A stretch of DNA of 64,000 nt from Burkholderiales bacterium GJ-E10. GTDB lineage: Bacteria > Pseudomonadota > Gammaproteobacteria > Burkholderiales > Burkholderiaceae_F. Positions 50,989 through 60,760 of the stretch are shown piece after piece. Within the stretch, counting starts at the first letter, position 1, and each line of letters opens with the position of its first letter. A model generated the notes under the pieces. It did no database searches and was not told the DNA's origin. It was given only the letters and a program-made list of their open reading frames with translations. The stretch covers positions 3,057,700-3,121,699 of the forward strand of contig AP014683.1 in the NCBI GenBank assembly GCA_000828975.1, read 5' to 3'. The translations under genes and the position numbers were made by a program.

Positions 50989-53529
50989 TCAATCCCGCAG
51001 GCCCAGCACCTTCCGCAAATGCGGTGCGGTGTGGCTTTCGGCCGCGGCGGCGACCGCTTCGGGGGTGCCGGTCGCGAGGATGCGTCCGCCGTGTTCGCCG
51101 CCTTCCGGGCCGAGGTCGATCACCCAGTCGGCGGACTTGATCACGTCGAGGTTGTGTTCGATGGCGAGGACCGTGTTGCCCTGGTCACGCAATCGCCGCA
51201 GCACATCCAGCAGCATTGCGATGTCGTGGAAATGGAGGCCCGTCGTCGGTTCGTCGAGGACGTAGAGCGTGCGCCCCGGATCGCGCTTCGACAGTTCCTG
51301 CGACAGCTTGACCCGTTGCGCTTCGCCGCCGGAAAGGGTGGTTGCGCTTTGTCCCAGGCGCAGATAGCCCAGCCCGACCTCCGCCAGCGTGCGCAGCCGC
51401 CGCTCGAGCGTCGGCACCGCGCGGAAGAATTCCAGCGCCTGGTCGACGGTGAAATCGAGCACCTCGGCGATGTTGCGGCCCTTGTACAGGACGTCCAGCG
51501 TCTCGCGGTTGTAGCGGCTGCCGCCGCACACCTCGCAGGGCACGGTCATGTCGGGGAGGAAATGCATCGCCACGGTGATGACCCCTTCGCCTTGGCACTC
51601 CTCGCAGCGGCCGCCGGGCACGTTGAACGAAAACCGCCCGGCATCGTAGCCGCGGCTGCGCGCCGTGACCGTGGCCGCGAACAGGTCGCGGACGGCGCCG
51701 AAGATCCCGGTATAGGTGGCGGGGTTGCTGCGCGGGCTGCGGCCGATCGGCGCCTGATCCACGGTGACGACCCGGTCGACGTGTTCCGTCCCGTCCAGTC
51801 CGTCGTAGGGCGCGGCTGCGCGCCCGGCGGTGCCGCCACGGGCCAGCGCGGGCACCAGGGTGTCGAGGACGAGGGTCGATTTTCCCGAACCGGATACGCC
51901 GGTGACGCAGACCAGGCAGCCCAGCGGCACCGCGAGGTCGATGCCGCGCAGGTTGTTGCCGCGTGCGCCGCGCAGGCGCAGCCATTGCGGGCCGGCGGGC
52001 GTGCGCTGCGCGGGCACCGGGATCGAACGGCGGCCGGCAAGGTAGTCGCCGGTGAGCGATTGCGGATTCGCGGCAACTGCTTTGGGAGTGCCCTGTGCGA
52101 CCACCGTACCGCCGAGGGCGCCGGCGCCGGGCCCCATGTCGACGAGATGATCCGCGGCGCGCATGGTGTCTTCGTCGTGTTCGACCACGAGCACCGTATT
52201 GCCGAGATCACGCAGGCGTTCGAGGGTGCGGATCAGGCGGGCGTTGTCGCGCGGATGCAGGCCGATCGACGGCTCGTCGAGCACGTACAGTACGCCGGCC
52301 AGACCGGCGCCGATCTGGGAGGCGAGGTGGATGCGTTGCGCCTCGCCGCCGGAGAGCGTGTCGGCGCTGCGCGCCAGGGTGAGGTACCCCAGGCCGATCT
52401 CGTCGAGCAGGCGCACGCGGCCGGCGATTTCGCCGACGATGCGAGCCCCGACGGCATGCCGCGGCCCGGTGATCGTCAGCGTTTCGAAGTAGGCGCGGGT
52501 CCGGATCACCGGCATCGTCTCGATTTCGTGGATCGCGCGCCGTTGCGGCCCCTCCCCGACGAACACGAAGCGCGCCTCGCGGCGCAGGCGGGCGCCGCCG
52601 CACTCCGGGCAGGGATCGAGCGCCGCCCCGGCCGCATCTTGGGCAGCGTCAGCACCGGCACTGCCGCGCGCCACCACGCCGAGCCCGCCGCAGCGAGGGC
52701 AGGCGCCTGCCGGATTGTTGAACGAGAACAGGCGCGGCTCGAGTTCGGGCGCGGCATAGCCGCACAGCGCACAGGCGTGCCGGCTCGAAAACAGGGTTTC
52801 GGCACCGGTCTCGGGCTCGACGAGCAGCGCTGTTCCGCCGGTCAGCTTGAGTGCGGTTTCGAGCGACTCGGCCAGCCGCGATCGCGCTTGTGGATTGGCG
52901 CGCAGACGATCGACGACGACCTCGAGCCGCGGCACCGTCCCCGCCGTTGTCACCGCAGCCACGCGATCCGCGTCGACGACCGTGCCGTCGACGCGGAAGC
53001 GGACGAAGCCGCGCGCGCGCAGGTCGTCGATCCGGGCGGCGATCGGTCCGCCGTCCTCTCCGCGCAGCGGCGCGAGAATGTGCAGCATGGTGCCGGCGGG
53101 CCGCAGCATGGCCGCATCGACCATCTGGGCCACGCTCTGCGCGGCGAGCGGAATGTCGGGATGGTCGGGGCAATGGGGCTGGCCCACGCGGGCGAAGAGC
53201 AGCCGGAGGTGATCGTGAATCTCCGTCACCGTACCCACGGTCGAGCGCGGATTGCCGGTGGCGCGTGCCTGCCGGATCGCGATCGCCGGGCTCAGGCCCT
53301 CGATCGAATCGACATCGGGCCGCTCCATCAGCGGCAGGAACTGGCGGGCATACGCCGACAGCGACTCGACGTACCGGCGCTGGCCTTCGGCATAGAGTGT
53401 GTCGAAGGCCAGGGAGCTTTTGCCGGATCCGGAGGGGCCCGTGATGACGATCAGGCGGCCGCGCGGCAGATCGAGGTCGACGTCGCGCAGGTTGTGGCTG
53501 CGCGCGCCGCGCACCCGGATCGGGTTCAT
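50989..53529 (-). CDS. uvrA: Excinuclease ABC subunit A, shortened
   Basis: 846 residues from ATG 53529; UvrA is usually about 940. First ATPase [19 protein letters not shown], UvrB-binding region, zinc half-site [20 protein letters not shown]...CPRC, signature [16 protein letters not shown], second ATPase [17 protein letters not shown], zinc module CEECQGEG...CEVCGG and [17 protein letters not shown]. The roughly 100 residues of the insertion domain between the first CxxC pair and [15 protein letters not shown] are replaced by a 20-residue Ala-rich link. All ATPase motifs are intact. Confidence 0.95.
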   Translation of the reverse strand: MNPIRVRGARSHNLRDVDLDLPRGRLIVITGPSGSGKSSLAFDTLYAEGQRRYVESLSAYARQFLPLMERPDVDSIEGLSPAIAIRQARATGNPRSTVGTVTEIHDHLRLLFARVGQPHCPDHPDIPLAAQSVAQMVDAAMLRPAGTMLHILAPLRGEDGGPIAARIDDLRARGFVRFRVDGTVVDADRVAAVTTAGTVPRLEVVVDRLRANPQARSRLAESLETALKLTGGTALLVEPETGAETLFSSRHACALCGYAAPELEPRLFSFNNPAGACPRCGGLGVVARGSAGADAAQDAAGAALDPCPECGGARLRREARFVFVGEGPQRRAIHEIETMPVIRTRAYFETLTITGPRHAVGARIVGEIAGRVRLLDEIGLGYLTLARSADTLSGGEAQRIHLASQIGAGLAGVLYVLDEPSIGLHPRDNARLIRTLERLRDLGNTVLVVEHDEDTMRAADHLVDMGPGAGALGGTVVAQGTPKAVAANPQSLTGDYLAGRRSIPVPAQRTPAGPQWLRLRGARGNNLRGIDLAVPLGCLVCVTGVSGSGKSTLVLDTLVPALARGGTAGRAAAPYDGLDGTEHVDRVVTVDQAPIGRSPRSNPATYTGIFGAVRDLFAATVTARSRGYDAGRFSFNVPGGRCEECQGEGVITVAMHFLPDMTVPCEVCGGSRYNRETLDVLYKGRNIAEVLDFTVDQALEFFRAVPTLERRLRTLAEVGLGYLRLGQSATTLSGGEAQRVKLSQELSKRDPGRTLYVLDEPTTGLHFHDIAMLLDVLRRLRDQGNTVLAIEHNLDVIKSADWVIDLGPEGGEHGGRILATGTPEAVAAAAESHTAPHLRKVLGLRD

Positions 53530-53554
53530 CGCGCCGTCGCCGCCGGATGCTCGT

Positions 53555-54286
53555 CTAGATTTCGGCTTCCGCAGCCGGTCCGTCATAGCGCTCGGCACGC
53601 CGCGCGCCCCGGCCCAGCTCCACGCCCAACTGCTTGAGCTTGCGGTACAGGTGGGTGCGCTCCAGCCCGGCCCGGTCGGCGACGCGGGTCATGCTGTAGT
53701 TTTCCTTGACCAGGAGATGCTCGAAGTAGATGCGCTCGAACTGGTCGCGGGCATCGCGCAAGGGTTGATCGAGGTTGATGCCCAGGGCGGCAGCCTCGCT
53801 CTCGGCCGGCGGCGCGTCCGGAAACGGGGCCGGCGCGGCGCCGTTCATCCCCGGGTCGCTTGGTTCCGGAACGCTCCCGCCGCCGGCGGCGCCCGCAGGG
53901 CGCGCAGGCTCCCGCCGCTGCTGGCCGTGGCGCAAGCCGTCGCGGACCGCGCTCAACAAGCGGGAGAGCGTGATCGGTTTTTCCAGGAAATCGAGCGCGC
54001 CCAGGCGGGTCGCCTCGACCGCGGTCTCGAGCGTGGCATGTCCCGACATCATGATGACCGGGGCGTGCAATTGCCCTGCGGCCACCCACTCCTTGAGCAA
54101 GGTGACGCCGTCGGTGTCCGGCATCCAGATATCGAGCAACACCAGATCGGGAGGTGTTTGTTCCCGATGGATCCGCGCGCGCGCGGCATTCTCCGCTGTC
54201 ACTACGACATGCCCCTCATCCGAGAGGATCTCCGACAGCAATTCCCGAATTCCGACTTCGTCGTCGACAACCAGTATGTTTGCCAT
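53555..54286 (-). CDS. NtrX-like response regulator without AAA+ domain
   Basis: 243 residues from ATG 54286 ([10 protein letters not shown]). Receiver with phospho-Asp in [17 protein letters not shown] and Lys in [12 protein letters not shown], a Pro/Ala-rich linker, then a Fis-type helix-turn-helix ([32 protein letters not shown], in part [16 protein letters not shown]). The central sigma-54-activating ATPase of true NtrX is absent, so it cannot remodel sigma-54 polymerase. A TTG at 54307 overlapping the ntrY stop is an alternative start. Confidence 0.88.
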   Translation of the reverse strand: MANILVVDDEVGIRELLSEILSDEGHVVVTAENAARARIHREQTPPDLVLLDIWMPDTDGVTLLKEWVAAGQLHAPVIMMSGHATLETAVEATRLGALDFLEKPITLSRLLSAVRDGLRHGQQRREPARPAGAAGGGSVPEPSDPGMNGAAPAPFPDAPPAESEAAALGINLDQPLRDARDQFERIYFEHLLVKENYSMTRVADRAGLERTHLYRKLKQLGVELGRGARRAERYDGPAAEAEI

Positions 54287-54303
54287 GACCTGCTTCGCTT
54301 GCG

Positions 54304-56724
54304 TCAAACAGCGTCCGCCGCTGCAGGCTCTGAAAGCCGATGCAAAAGGACCGTCACCGCCGCGCCACCCCGATCCCGGTTGACGATTTCGATCGTCCCG
54401 CCGTGCTCGTCAATGATCTTCTTCACCAAGGCCAAACCCAACCCCGTTCCGTGCGGCTTCGTCGTGACGTACGGTTCGAACGCACGGCGAAGTATATTCG
54501 TCGGGAAGCCGGGGCCGTTGTCCTCGATGGAAAGGCGGACCGCGGGCCGGCCCGCCCCCGGCCCCGATCTGCCGGGCGGGGTCGCACGGACCACCTCGGT
54601 GCGCACGGCGACCATCCCCGGCCGCTCCCGGCCGAGTCGATCCGACTCGGCGGCGCCAGCGATCGATTCGATGGCGTTGCCGATCAGATTGTGGATCACC
54701 TGCCGCAACTGCTCGGCATCGGCCTCGACGAGCGGCACCTCGGGATTCAGGTGCAGTGTAACCCGGGGAATCGCTTTGCCTCCATCGCCGGCCGCCGAGG
54801 GGGCGCCGCCGCCGTTTTTCGCTTCTGCCGCCGTCTCCGCGCCATACATCGAGCCGACTTCCTCCACCAACGCATTGAGGTCCAGGGGGGCGAGGCGGGC
54901 CGCGGGCAGGCGGGCGTAGTCGCGAAACTCGTCGACCATGTGTTTCATCGCCGCGACCTGGTTGACGATCGTCGTGGTGCCGCGATCGAGCACGGCACAG
55001 TGTTCTTGCGGCAGCACCGGCGCGAGCTTCATGCGCAGCCGTTCGGCGGCGAGTTGGATCGGCGTCAGGGGATTCTTGATCTCGTGCGCGAGCCGCCGCG
55101 CCACCTCGCCCCAGGCGACCGCGCGCTGCGCCGAGATGACCTGGGTGATGTCGTCGAACACCACGACGTATCCGAGTCCATCCTCCAGCGGCAGCCGCGA
55201 TCCGCGCGCCAGCAGGGCCAGCGGCTCCGCGCCGATGTCTCCACCGACGCGCGGCACGTGCATCTGCTGCTGCCAGGAATCTTTCGGTGTCGCGGCCAGC
55301 GCCTGATCGTGGAACGCGCGGGAAACATCCTTCGCAAGCTGGGGCATTTCGTCGTGCAGGGACCGGCCGACGCGGGACGCCAGCGAGGTACCGAGAATCC
55401 GCGCCGCGCCGTAGTTGGCGGTGACGATGGCGAAGTCCTGGTCCAGGACGATCACGCCGGCCGAGAGGTTGGCGAGCAGCCGCTCCAGGTAGGCGCGTGC
55501 TGCTTCGAGTTGCCGCGAGCGGGTTTCGACGGCGTTGCGGGCCTCTTCCAGTTGGCGCGTCATCGCGTTGAACGACTGCGGCAGCAGGTTGAGCTCGTCG
55601 TTGCCTCGAAACTCCCGCACCGGGCGGAAATCGCCTTCGGCGACCGCTTTCGTGCCCGCGGCCAGTTCCACCAGGGGCGCGGTCATCGCGCCGGCCAGCA
55701 TCATGCCGGCGGCAATCGCGGCGAACACCGCCAGCAACAGGGTGAGCGTCAGCGTCAGGCGATAGATCCGCTGCAGGCCGAGGCGCGCCAGCGAGCGCTC
55801 CTGGTAGTCGCCATAGCCGGTCTGCAGCGCTTGCGCGTTCGCCGCGATCGTCGGCGGGACGGCCTGGACGAGCTCCAGCAGGTACGGTTCGTCGAGCTGG
55901 ATCGAGCCCATTCCCACGGACGGCCGTAATCGACCCTGCGCATGTGCGGTCGGCGCGAACCGGTAGGAGGCCCCCGACCCGTCCGAGCCGGCCGGTTCGC
56001 TCGATTCGAACGGGTTGCCGGGGATCGGCACGATGACGCGGACCCGCAGGCCGCGACCGGGTTCGGTCGACAGTTCATCGCCTTCGATCGCGGCGTATCC
56101 CCCGGTAGCGAGGGCGCTGCGCAAGGCGCTTGCCGAGGGAAGGAAGTATGCGAGCTGGAATTTGCGGGCGGTGCTGGCCCAGACCACCTGGCCGCCGGCC
56201 CGGACGATCAGCGCCTGGTCGGCCCCTGCCCGTTCGCGCAGGCGGACCAGCGCGGCGCCTTGCTCCGACGCCGGCGTGTCGGCCAGTTCCTGCGCCATCG
56301 TGCGCGCCTTGGCGTTGAGTTCCTCCCGCTGCGCCGCCAGTACGGCGCGCCCGAGCGCGAACCCCGATTCGAGCGCTCCCTCCACCTTGACGTTGAACCA
56401 CGACTCGATCGAGCGCAGCAGGAACTGGGAAGACACCACATAGACGAGCACGCCCGGAAGCACGCCCATCAGCGCGAATGCGATGGCAAACCGGGCCATC
56501 AGGCGTGCGCCGAACACCCGCGCGCGCACGCGCTGCAACAGGCGCACCGCCAGCCCCGTGACGACCGTGAACAGGACGAAGGCGAGTGCCCCGTTCGCAG
56601 CCAGGAGGATGGGATAGTCCCGCTCGAATGCGCGCGAATTGGCGCTTGCCGACATCAGGATGAACAGCAGCACCCCGGCCAGGGCGAGGGCCCCGATGAG
56701 GGAGTACCGAAGAACACGGGACAT
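54304..56724 (-). CDS. ntrY: NtrY-type membrane sensor histidine kinase
   Basis: 806 residues. Three to four membrane segments (near 8-28, 42-62, 82-105 and 322-345), a periplasmic sensor part, HAMP (AGAMTAPLVELAAGTKAVAE), PAS-like domain (LSAGVIVLDQDFAIVTANYG), and HisKA/HATPase (ARRLAHEIKNPLTPIQLAAE, NLIGNAIESI, GTGLGLALVKKIIDEHGG). Nitrogen-related sensor in other bacteria. Operon with the short response regulator downstream and DUF4390, rsmB, fmt and def upstream. Confidence 0.92.
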   Translation of the reverse strand: MSRVLRYSLIGALALAGVLLFILMSASANSRAFERDYPILLAANGALAFVLFTVVTGLAVRLLQRVRARVFGARLMARFAIAFALMGVLPGVLVYVVSSQFLLRSIESWFNVKVEGALESGFALGRAVLAAQREELNAKARTMAQELADTPASEQGAALVRLRERAGADQALIVRAGGQVVWASTARKFQLAYFLPSASALRSALATGGYAAIEGDELSTEPGRGLRVRVIVPIPGNPFESSEPAGSDGSGASYRFAPTAHAQGRLRPSVGMGSIQLDEPYLLELVQAVPPTIAANAQALQTGYGDYQERSLARLGLQRIYRLTLTLTLLLAVFAAIAAGMMLAGAMTAPLVELAAGTKAVAEGDFRPVREFRGNDELNLLPQSFNAMTRQLEEARNAVETRSRQLEAARAYLERLLANLSAGVIVLDQDFAIVTANYGAARILGTSLASRVGRSLHDEMPQLAKDVSRAFHDQALAATPKDSWQQQMHVPRVGGDIGAEPLALLARGSRLPLEDGLGYVVVFDDITQVISAQRAVAWGEVARRLAHEIKNPLTPIQLAAERLRMKLAPVLPQEHCAVLDRGTTTIVNQVAAMKHMVDEFRDYARLPAARLAPLDLNALVEEVGSMYGAETAAEAKNGGGAPSAAGDGGKAIPRVTLHLNPEVPLVEADAEQLRQVIHNLIGNAIESIAGAAESDRLGRERPGMVAVRTEVVRATPPGRSGPGAGRPAVRLSIEDNGPGFPTNILRRAFEPYVTTKPHGTGLGLALVKKIIDEHGGTIEIVNRDRGGAAVTVLLHRLSEPAAADAV

Positions 56725-56772
56725 ATGGCAGACGCGGCGGCAGGCGAGGCGGGAGCGCGGCGGGATGCGCGG

Positions 56773-57399
56773 TCAATGCGCTCCGGCAACCGAGAGCGCG
56801 CACTCTTCCCAGCCGGACGTCCAGTCCCAGTCGTGGTCGGTGATCGCGTTGACCTGGAACGGCTTGGGCAGCATGGACGTGTCGAGCATCATGCGGATGC
56901 GGGCCCGCACATGCTCGAGGCTGTCGTCCAGCAGCGACGCGTCCCCGACCCGCCAATGCGCCACGCGCCGCATCGTCGCCACCGCCTGGTCCAGGGTGTC
57001 GAACGGCAGGGCCAGCCCGCCTCGCGACAGGTGGTATTGGCGCGTGAGCGGGCTGTAGCTCACGCGGTATTCGATCGTCCGGTCGAGCAGGTTCTTGTCG
57101 AACCAGTACCAGCGGGAGCGCCGGATCTGAACCTCGATCCGGAAATACAAGGCGATTCCGTGATCGACGGCATCGCGCAGCGACGGCGGCATGGTGAAGG
57201 CGAACTGCGCGTCGACGAAGGTTCCCGGGTCGCTTCCCCGCTGCACGGTCACGGCGGCGACGGCGCCGTCGGTTCCGTCCGGAGACGCCTGCGCCGCCGC
57301 GCACGGCAGCGACAACGCCGCCGCGCAGACGAACGCGAGCGCGCAGCGGCGAACCGCCGCCGCGCACGCCCGGGCGTCAAACCTTTTCCAGCAGCGCAT
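56773..57399 (-). CDS. DUF4390 exported protein
   Basis: 208 residues from ATG 57399, inside the rsmB 3' end (23-base overlap). Signal peptide (CALAFVCAAALSLPCAAAQA), then DAQFAFTMPPSLRDAVDHGI, RRSRWYWFDKNLLDRTIEYR and YSPLTRQYHLSRGGLALPFD typical of DUF4390. Conserved between rsmB and ntrY in betaproteobacteria; function unknown. Confidence 0.85.
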   Translation of the reverse strand: MRCWKRFDARACAAAVRRCALAFVCAAALSLPCAAAQASPDGTDGAVAAVTVQRGSDPGTFVDAQFAFTMPPSLRDAVDHGIALYFRIEVQIRRSRWYWFDKNLLDRTIEYRVSYSPLTRQYHLSRGGLALPFDTLDQAVATMRRVAHWRVGDASLLDDSLEHVRARIRMMLDTSMLPKPFQVNAITDHDWDWTSGWEECALSVAGAH

Positions 57400-58774
57400 A
57401 GAAGAAACCGTCCTGGAATACGGGTTGTTTGCTGGTATCGAATTCCATCGGTGCGGCCTGTGCGCTACGGGGCAGCAACTGCCATCCGCCGGGCTCGCCC
57501 TGCCGCAACGGAACGATCCGGGCGTCGGGATGGCGCTCGACAAACGACGAACTCTGCTGCCGCCCCTCTTCCGGGAATATGGAACAAACTGCGTAGAGCA
57601 ATCTACCAGTCCGCGCGAGGAGGGGCCACAAGGCATCCAGCAATTTGGCCTGCTGCGTTGCCAATTTCGCAACATCCCCCGGCCGTCGCAACCATACGAT
57701 GTCGGGGTGGCGGCGCACGATCCCCGAGGCGGTGCAGGGGGCGTCGAGCAGGATGCGGTCGTATGGCCGACCGTCCCAGAACCGCCCCGGATTCCGTGCG
57801 TCGGCCACCAGCACGCGGGCCTGCGGCCCGGCCAACGCCAGTCGCTGGATGTTGGCGTCGATCCGGCGCGCGCGTTCGGGGTCGCGCTCGACGGCGTCGA
57901 CCGAGCAATCACCAAGCTCGAGCAGGTGCGCGGTCTTGCCGCCGGGTGCGGCGCAGGCGTCCAGCACCCGCATGCCCGGCGCGACCCCGAGCAGGGGCGC
58001 CGCGAGCTGGGCGCCCGCATCCTGCACCGAAACCCAACCTTCGGAGAACCCCGGGATGCGCTCCACCGGCAGCGCACGATGCAGCCACACCGCCGATTCG
58101 CCGGCCCGGCTTGCCGCGAGCCCCTCCGCCGCCAGGCGGTCGAGGTAGGCGGCAACCGTGGTCCTGCGCACGTTGACGCGCAGGACCAATGGCGGTTCTT
58201 CATTCTGCGCGGCGAGAATTTCCTGCGTCCGGCGCGCGCCGTATTCCCGGTGCAGCCGAGCCAGCCACCAGGGCGGCACATTGCCGTGCCGCGCCGGATC
58301 CTGCTCGGCCTCCCGCACGAGCTCTTCCCGGCGGCGCAGAAACTCGCGCAGGAGCGCATTCAGGAATCCCGCGGCCGCCGCGGTGGTCTCGCGTGCGCGC
58401 GCCGCGCGCACAGCCTGGTCGACCAGGGTGAAGTCGGGATAGGCGCCGGCCAGCAGCTGCGCCACCGAAACGGCGAACAGGGCGCGCACCTCCGGGTCAG
58501 GCGGGCGGTGCGCAAGCCTGGTCAGGAGGAATTCCGTGACCGCGAACCGGCGGACCGCCGTGGTCGTAACGTCGCGCAGCGCGCCGGCCAGCGCGGCAGA
58601 GGCGCCCCGGCTCGATTCCAGCGCCGCATCCAGCGCCCGGTCCAAGGACTGTCCAGCCTGAAAGCCGGACCACGCCTGGGCCGCGAGCATCAGCACGCGG
58701 CCGAGCGGAGGGCTGGCTGCGGCGGGGGCGTCCGGGTTGGCCGGTGGGCTGTCCACCGGGGTCGGTTCCATCAA
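57377..58774 (-). CDS. rsmB: 16S rRNA (cytosine967-C5)-methyltransferase
   Basis: 465 residues. N-terminal NusB-like domain, then the Rossmann methyltransferase: LDACAAPGGKTAHLLELG, ILLDAPCTASGIVRRHPDI (one catalytic cysteine) and LLYAVCSIFPEEG (the other). Its start overlaps the fmt stop by four bases. Confidence 0.95.
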   Translation of the reverse strand: MMEPTPVDSPPANPDAPAAASPPLGRVLMLAAQAWSGFQAGQSLDRALDAALESSRGASAALAGALRDVTTTAVRRFAVTEFLLTRLAHRPPDPEVRALFAVSVAQLLAGAYPDFTLVDQAVRAARARETTAAAAGFLNALLREFLRRREELVREAEQDPARHGNVPPWWLARLHREYGARRTQEILAAQNEEPPLVLRVNVRRTTVAAYLDRLAAEGLAASRAGESAVWLHRALPVERIPGFSEGWVSVQDAGAQLAAPLLGVAPGMRVLDACAAPGGKTAHLLELGDCSVDAVERDPERARRIDANIQRLALAGPQARVLVADARNPGRFWDGRPYDRILLDAPCTASGIVRRHPDIVWLRRPGDVAKLATQQAKLLDALWPLLARTGRLLYAVCSIFPEEGRQQSSSFVERHPDARIVPLRQGEPGGWQLLPRSAQAAPMEFDTSKQPVFQDGFFYALLEKV

Positions 58775-59811
58775 TGCGATCCCTCCGCGCCGTCCGGGCC
58801 CGGCGTGGGCGCCGGGGCCAGTATCGTTCCGACCGCGAGCGGAACTGCGGCGAAAAACTCCCGCGCGTCGATTCGCCGGCCGCCGGGGCGCTGGAGCCGG
58901 GTGATGCGGAGCGCGCCGTCGCCCGTCGCCACCACCAGCCCCGCGGAGTCCGCGGCGAGCACCGTGCCGGGGGGCGGAAGCGCCGCGCCGGTCGGCTGGT
59001 CAACCGGGTGTGCGAGCCAGAACTTGACGGTCTGTCCGGCGATGCCGCCGCACGCGCCGGGAAAGGGGTCGAAGGCCCGGACGCGCGCCGCCAGGCGGGA
59101 GGCGGGTTCCCGCCAATCAAGCCATGCTTCGCTCTTGCGGACCTTGGCGGCATAGGTGACGCCCTCCGCCGGCTGCACTTGCGGCCGGACTTCCCCGCGC
59201 CCAAGCGCGCGCAGGGTTTCCACCACCAGTCGTCCTCCCAGCTCCGCCAGCCGCTCCGTGAGCGTGCCGGCCGAGATGTCGGGCGGGATGTCCACCGATT
59301 CCCAGCGCAGCATCGGCCCGGTGTCCAGGCCGGTGTCCATCTGCATGATGGTGATGCCGGTGCGGATGTCACCCGCTTCGATTGCGCGCACCACCGGCGC
59401 GGCGCCCCGCCAGCGCGGCAGCAGCGAGGCGTGGATGTTCACCGCGGTCACCCGCTGGGTTCCTGCGGGAATCCCCTGCGGCAACTGCAGGACATCCTCC
59501 GGCAGCAGCAGTCCGTAGGCGGCCACGACCAGCACGTCGGGGGCAAACGCCCGCAATCGGTCGCGGGCGATCGCCGCATCCTCGCCGCCGCGGTCGGGGC
59601 GCAGGCTCGACGGCGTGCAGACCGGGATGCCCCGCTCCGAGGCGAGGACCTTGACCGGACTGGCCTGCAATCGTTGTCCGCGGCCCGCGGGGCGGTCCGG
59701 CTGGGACAGAACCAGGCCGACATCGAAACCGGCGTCGAGCAGCGCCGCGAGCCCCGTCGCGGCGAATGCCGGGGTGCCCGCATAGGCGATCCGCATCGGC
59801 CGTCCGGTCAT
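58771..59811 (-). CDS. fmt: Methionyl-tRNA formyltransferase
   Basis: 346 residues from ATG 59811, two bases after the def stop; ATG 59796 (MRIAYAGTPAF) is a second option. RIAYAGTPAFAATGLAALL, AYGLLLPEDVLQLP, NIHASLLPRWRGAAPVVRAI (catalytic Asn/His region), MDTGLDTGPML. Slightly longer than the usual 310-325. Confidence 0.96.
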   Translation of the reverse strand: MTGRPMRIAYAGTPAFAATGLAALLDAGFDVGLVLSQPDRPAGRGQRLQASPVKVLASERGIPVCTPSSLRPDRGGEDAAIARDRLRAFAPDVLVVAAYGLLLPEDVLQLPQGIPAGTQRVTAVNIHASLLPRWRGAAPVVRAIEAGDIRTGITIMQMDTGLDTGPMLRWESVDIPPDISAGTLTERLAELGGRLVVETLRALGRGEVRPQVQPAEGVTYAAKVRKSEAWLDWREPASRLAARVRAFDPFPGACGGIAGQTVKFWLAHPVDQPTGAALPPPGTVLAADSAGLVVATGDGALRITRLQRPGGRRIDAREFFAAVPLAVGTILAPAPTPGPDGAEGSH

Positions 59812-59813
59812 GC

Positions 59814-60362
59814 TCACAGACTCGCCGGCTCGCGCCGGGTGCCGCGCTGTCGCTCCCGCTGTTGCTCCATTTGCCGCTTGCGCAGCTTGGCGCGCGCCCG
59901 CGCCTGCTTGAGCAGCGACAGTTTTTCCACGAACACCTTGCCGTCGAGATGATCGATCTCGTGCTGGATCGCCACCGCGAGCCGATCTTCGCATTCGAGT
60001 TCGAATTCGTTGCCATGCGCGTCCTGGGCGCGCACGCGTACCTTGGCAGGCCGGGTCACCTTGTCGAACACGCCGGGAACGGACAGGCAACCCTCCTCGC
60101 CTTCGGCGGTTTCGGAAGAGGTCCAGGTCAGCGTTGGATTGACGAACACGCGCAGATCGCTCCGCGTCTCCGAGAGATCGAGGAGCACCACCCGCTCGTG
60201 CACATCGACCTGCGTCGCCGCCAGGCCGACGCCGTTGGCGGCGTACATCGTCTCGGTCATGTCCGCGAGCAGTTTGTGCAGACGGTCGTCGAACGCCGTC
60301 ACCGGCCGCGCCACCTTGTGCAGGCGCCGGTCCGGATATTCCAATATCGTCAAGATCGCCAT
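59814..60362 (-). CDS. def: Peptide deformylase
   Basis: 182 residues from ATG 60362 ([20 protein letters not shown]). Motif 1 [14 protein letters not shown], motif 2 [10 protein letters not shown] (metal cysteine), motif 3 [17 protein letters not shown] (HEIDH). A short basic tail ([16 protein letters not shown]) follows. First gene of def-fmt-rsmB. Confidence 0.97.
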   Translation of the reverse strand: MAILTILEYPDRRLHKVARPVTAFDDRLHKLLADMTETMYAANGVGLAATQVDVHERVVLLDLSETRSDLRVFVNPTLTWTSSETAEGEEGCLSVPGVFDKVTRPAKVRVRAQDAHGNEFELECEDRLAVAIQHEIDHLDGKVFVEKLSLLKQARARAKLRKRQMEQQRERQRGTRREPASL

Positions 60363-60760
60363 GAAACCATCCAACCGCCAAAATTACCCAAGCGCGTTAC
60401 CCAAGCGCGTCACCCAAGCGCGTTACCCAACCGCGGAGTGCCAGGATCTCCGCACAAAAAACCGGCGGGGACGTATCCCGGATTTTCCGGGCGTTCCGCA
60501 AATTCCGGTTCGGCCGGCATCATGCCCGCCGCAGCCTGATCCATTCATCATCCGTCCGGACTGACCATTCCAGGCGCTGATCCAGGGCCGGATCGGCGCC
60601 GAATCGATTGTGGCAGTACCGGATTCGGTAGAAAATTTCCGCTTCAACCCGCTATCGTAGCGGTACGATGCGCGCACCGCCCATCTTGCGGCCGGCCCTG
60701 CGGGCCGGGCCTGCTTTTGCTGGAAGGGCGGGTCACATCAAAAATAGGGTCGATCCGAAC
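60363..60760. other. Divergent intergenic region between def and LysM gene
   Basis: About 400 bases with no supported gene. Holds the four-copy 13-bp repeat (60384-60435) and a perfect hairpin CCGCTA-TCG-TAGCGG at 60649-60663. Promoters for both directions must lie here, but no confident -35/-10 pair is seen. Confidence 0.6.
60384..60435. repeat. Four tandem 13-bp repeats upstream of def
   Basis: Units TTACCCAAGCGCG (60384), TTACCCAAGCGCG (60397), TCACCCAAGCGCG (60410), TTACCCAACCGCG (60423). They begin 22 bases upstream of the def start codon, so probably in its leader or promoter. Confidence 0.9.

Noticed and set aside
60384-60435. CRISPR array
   Set aside because: The 13-bp repeats are directly adjacent with no spacers, and no cas genes are present.
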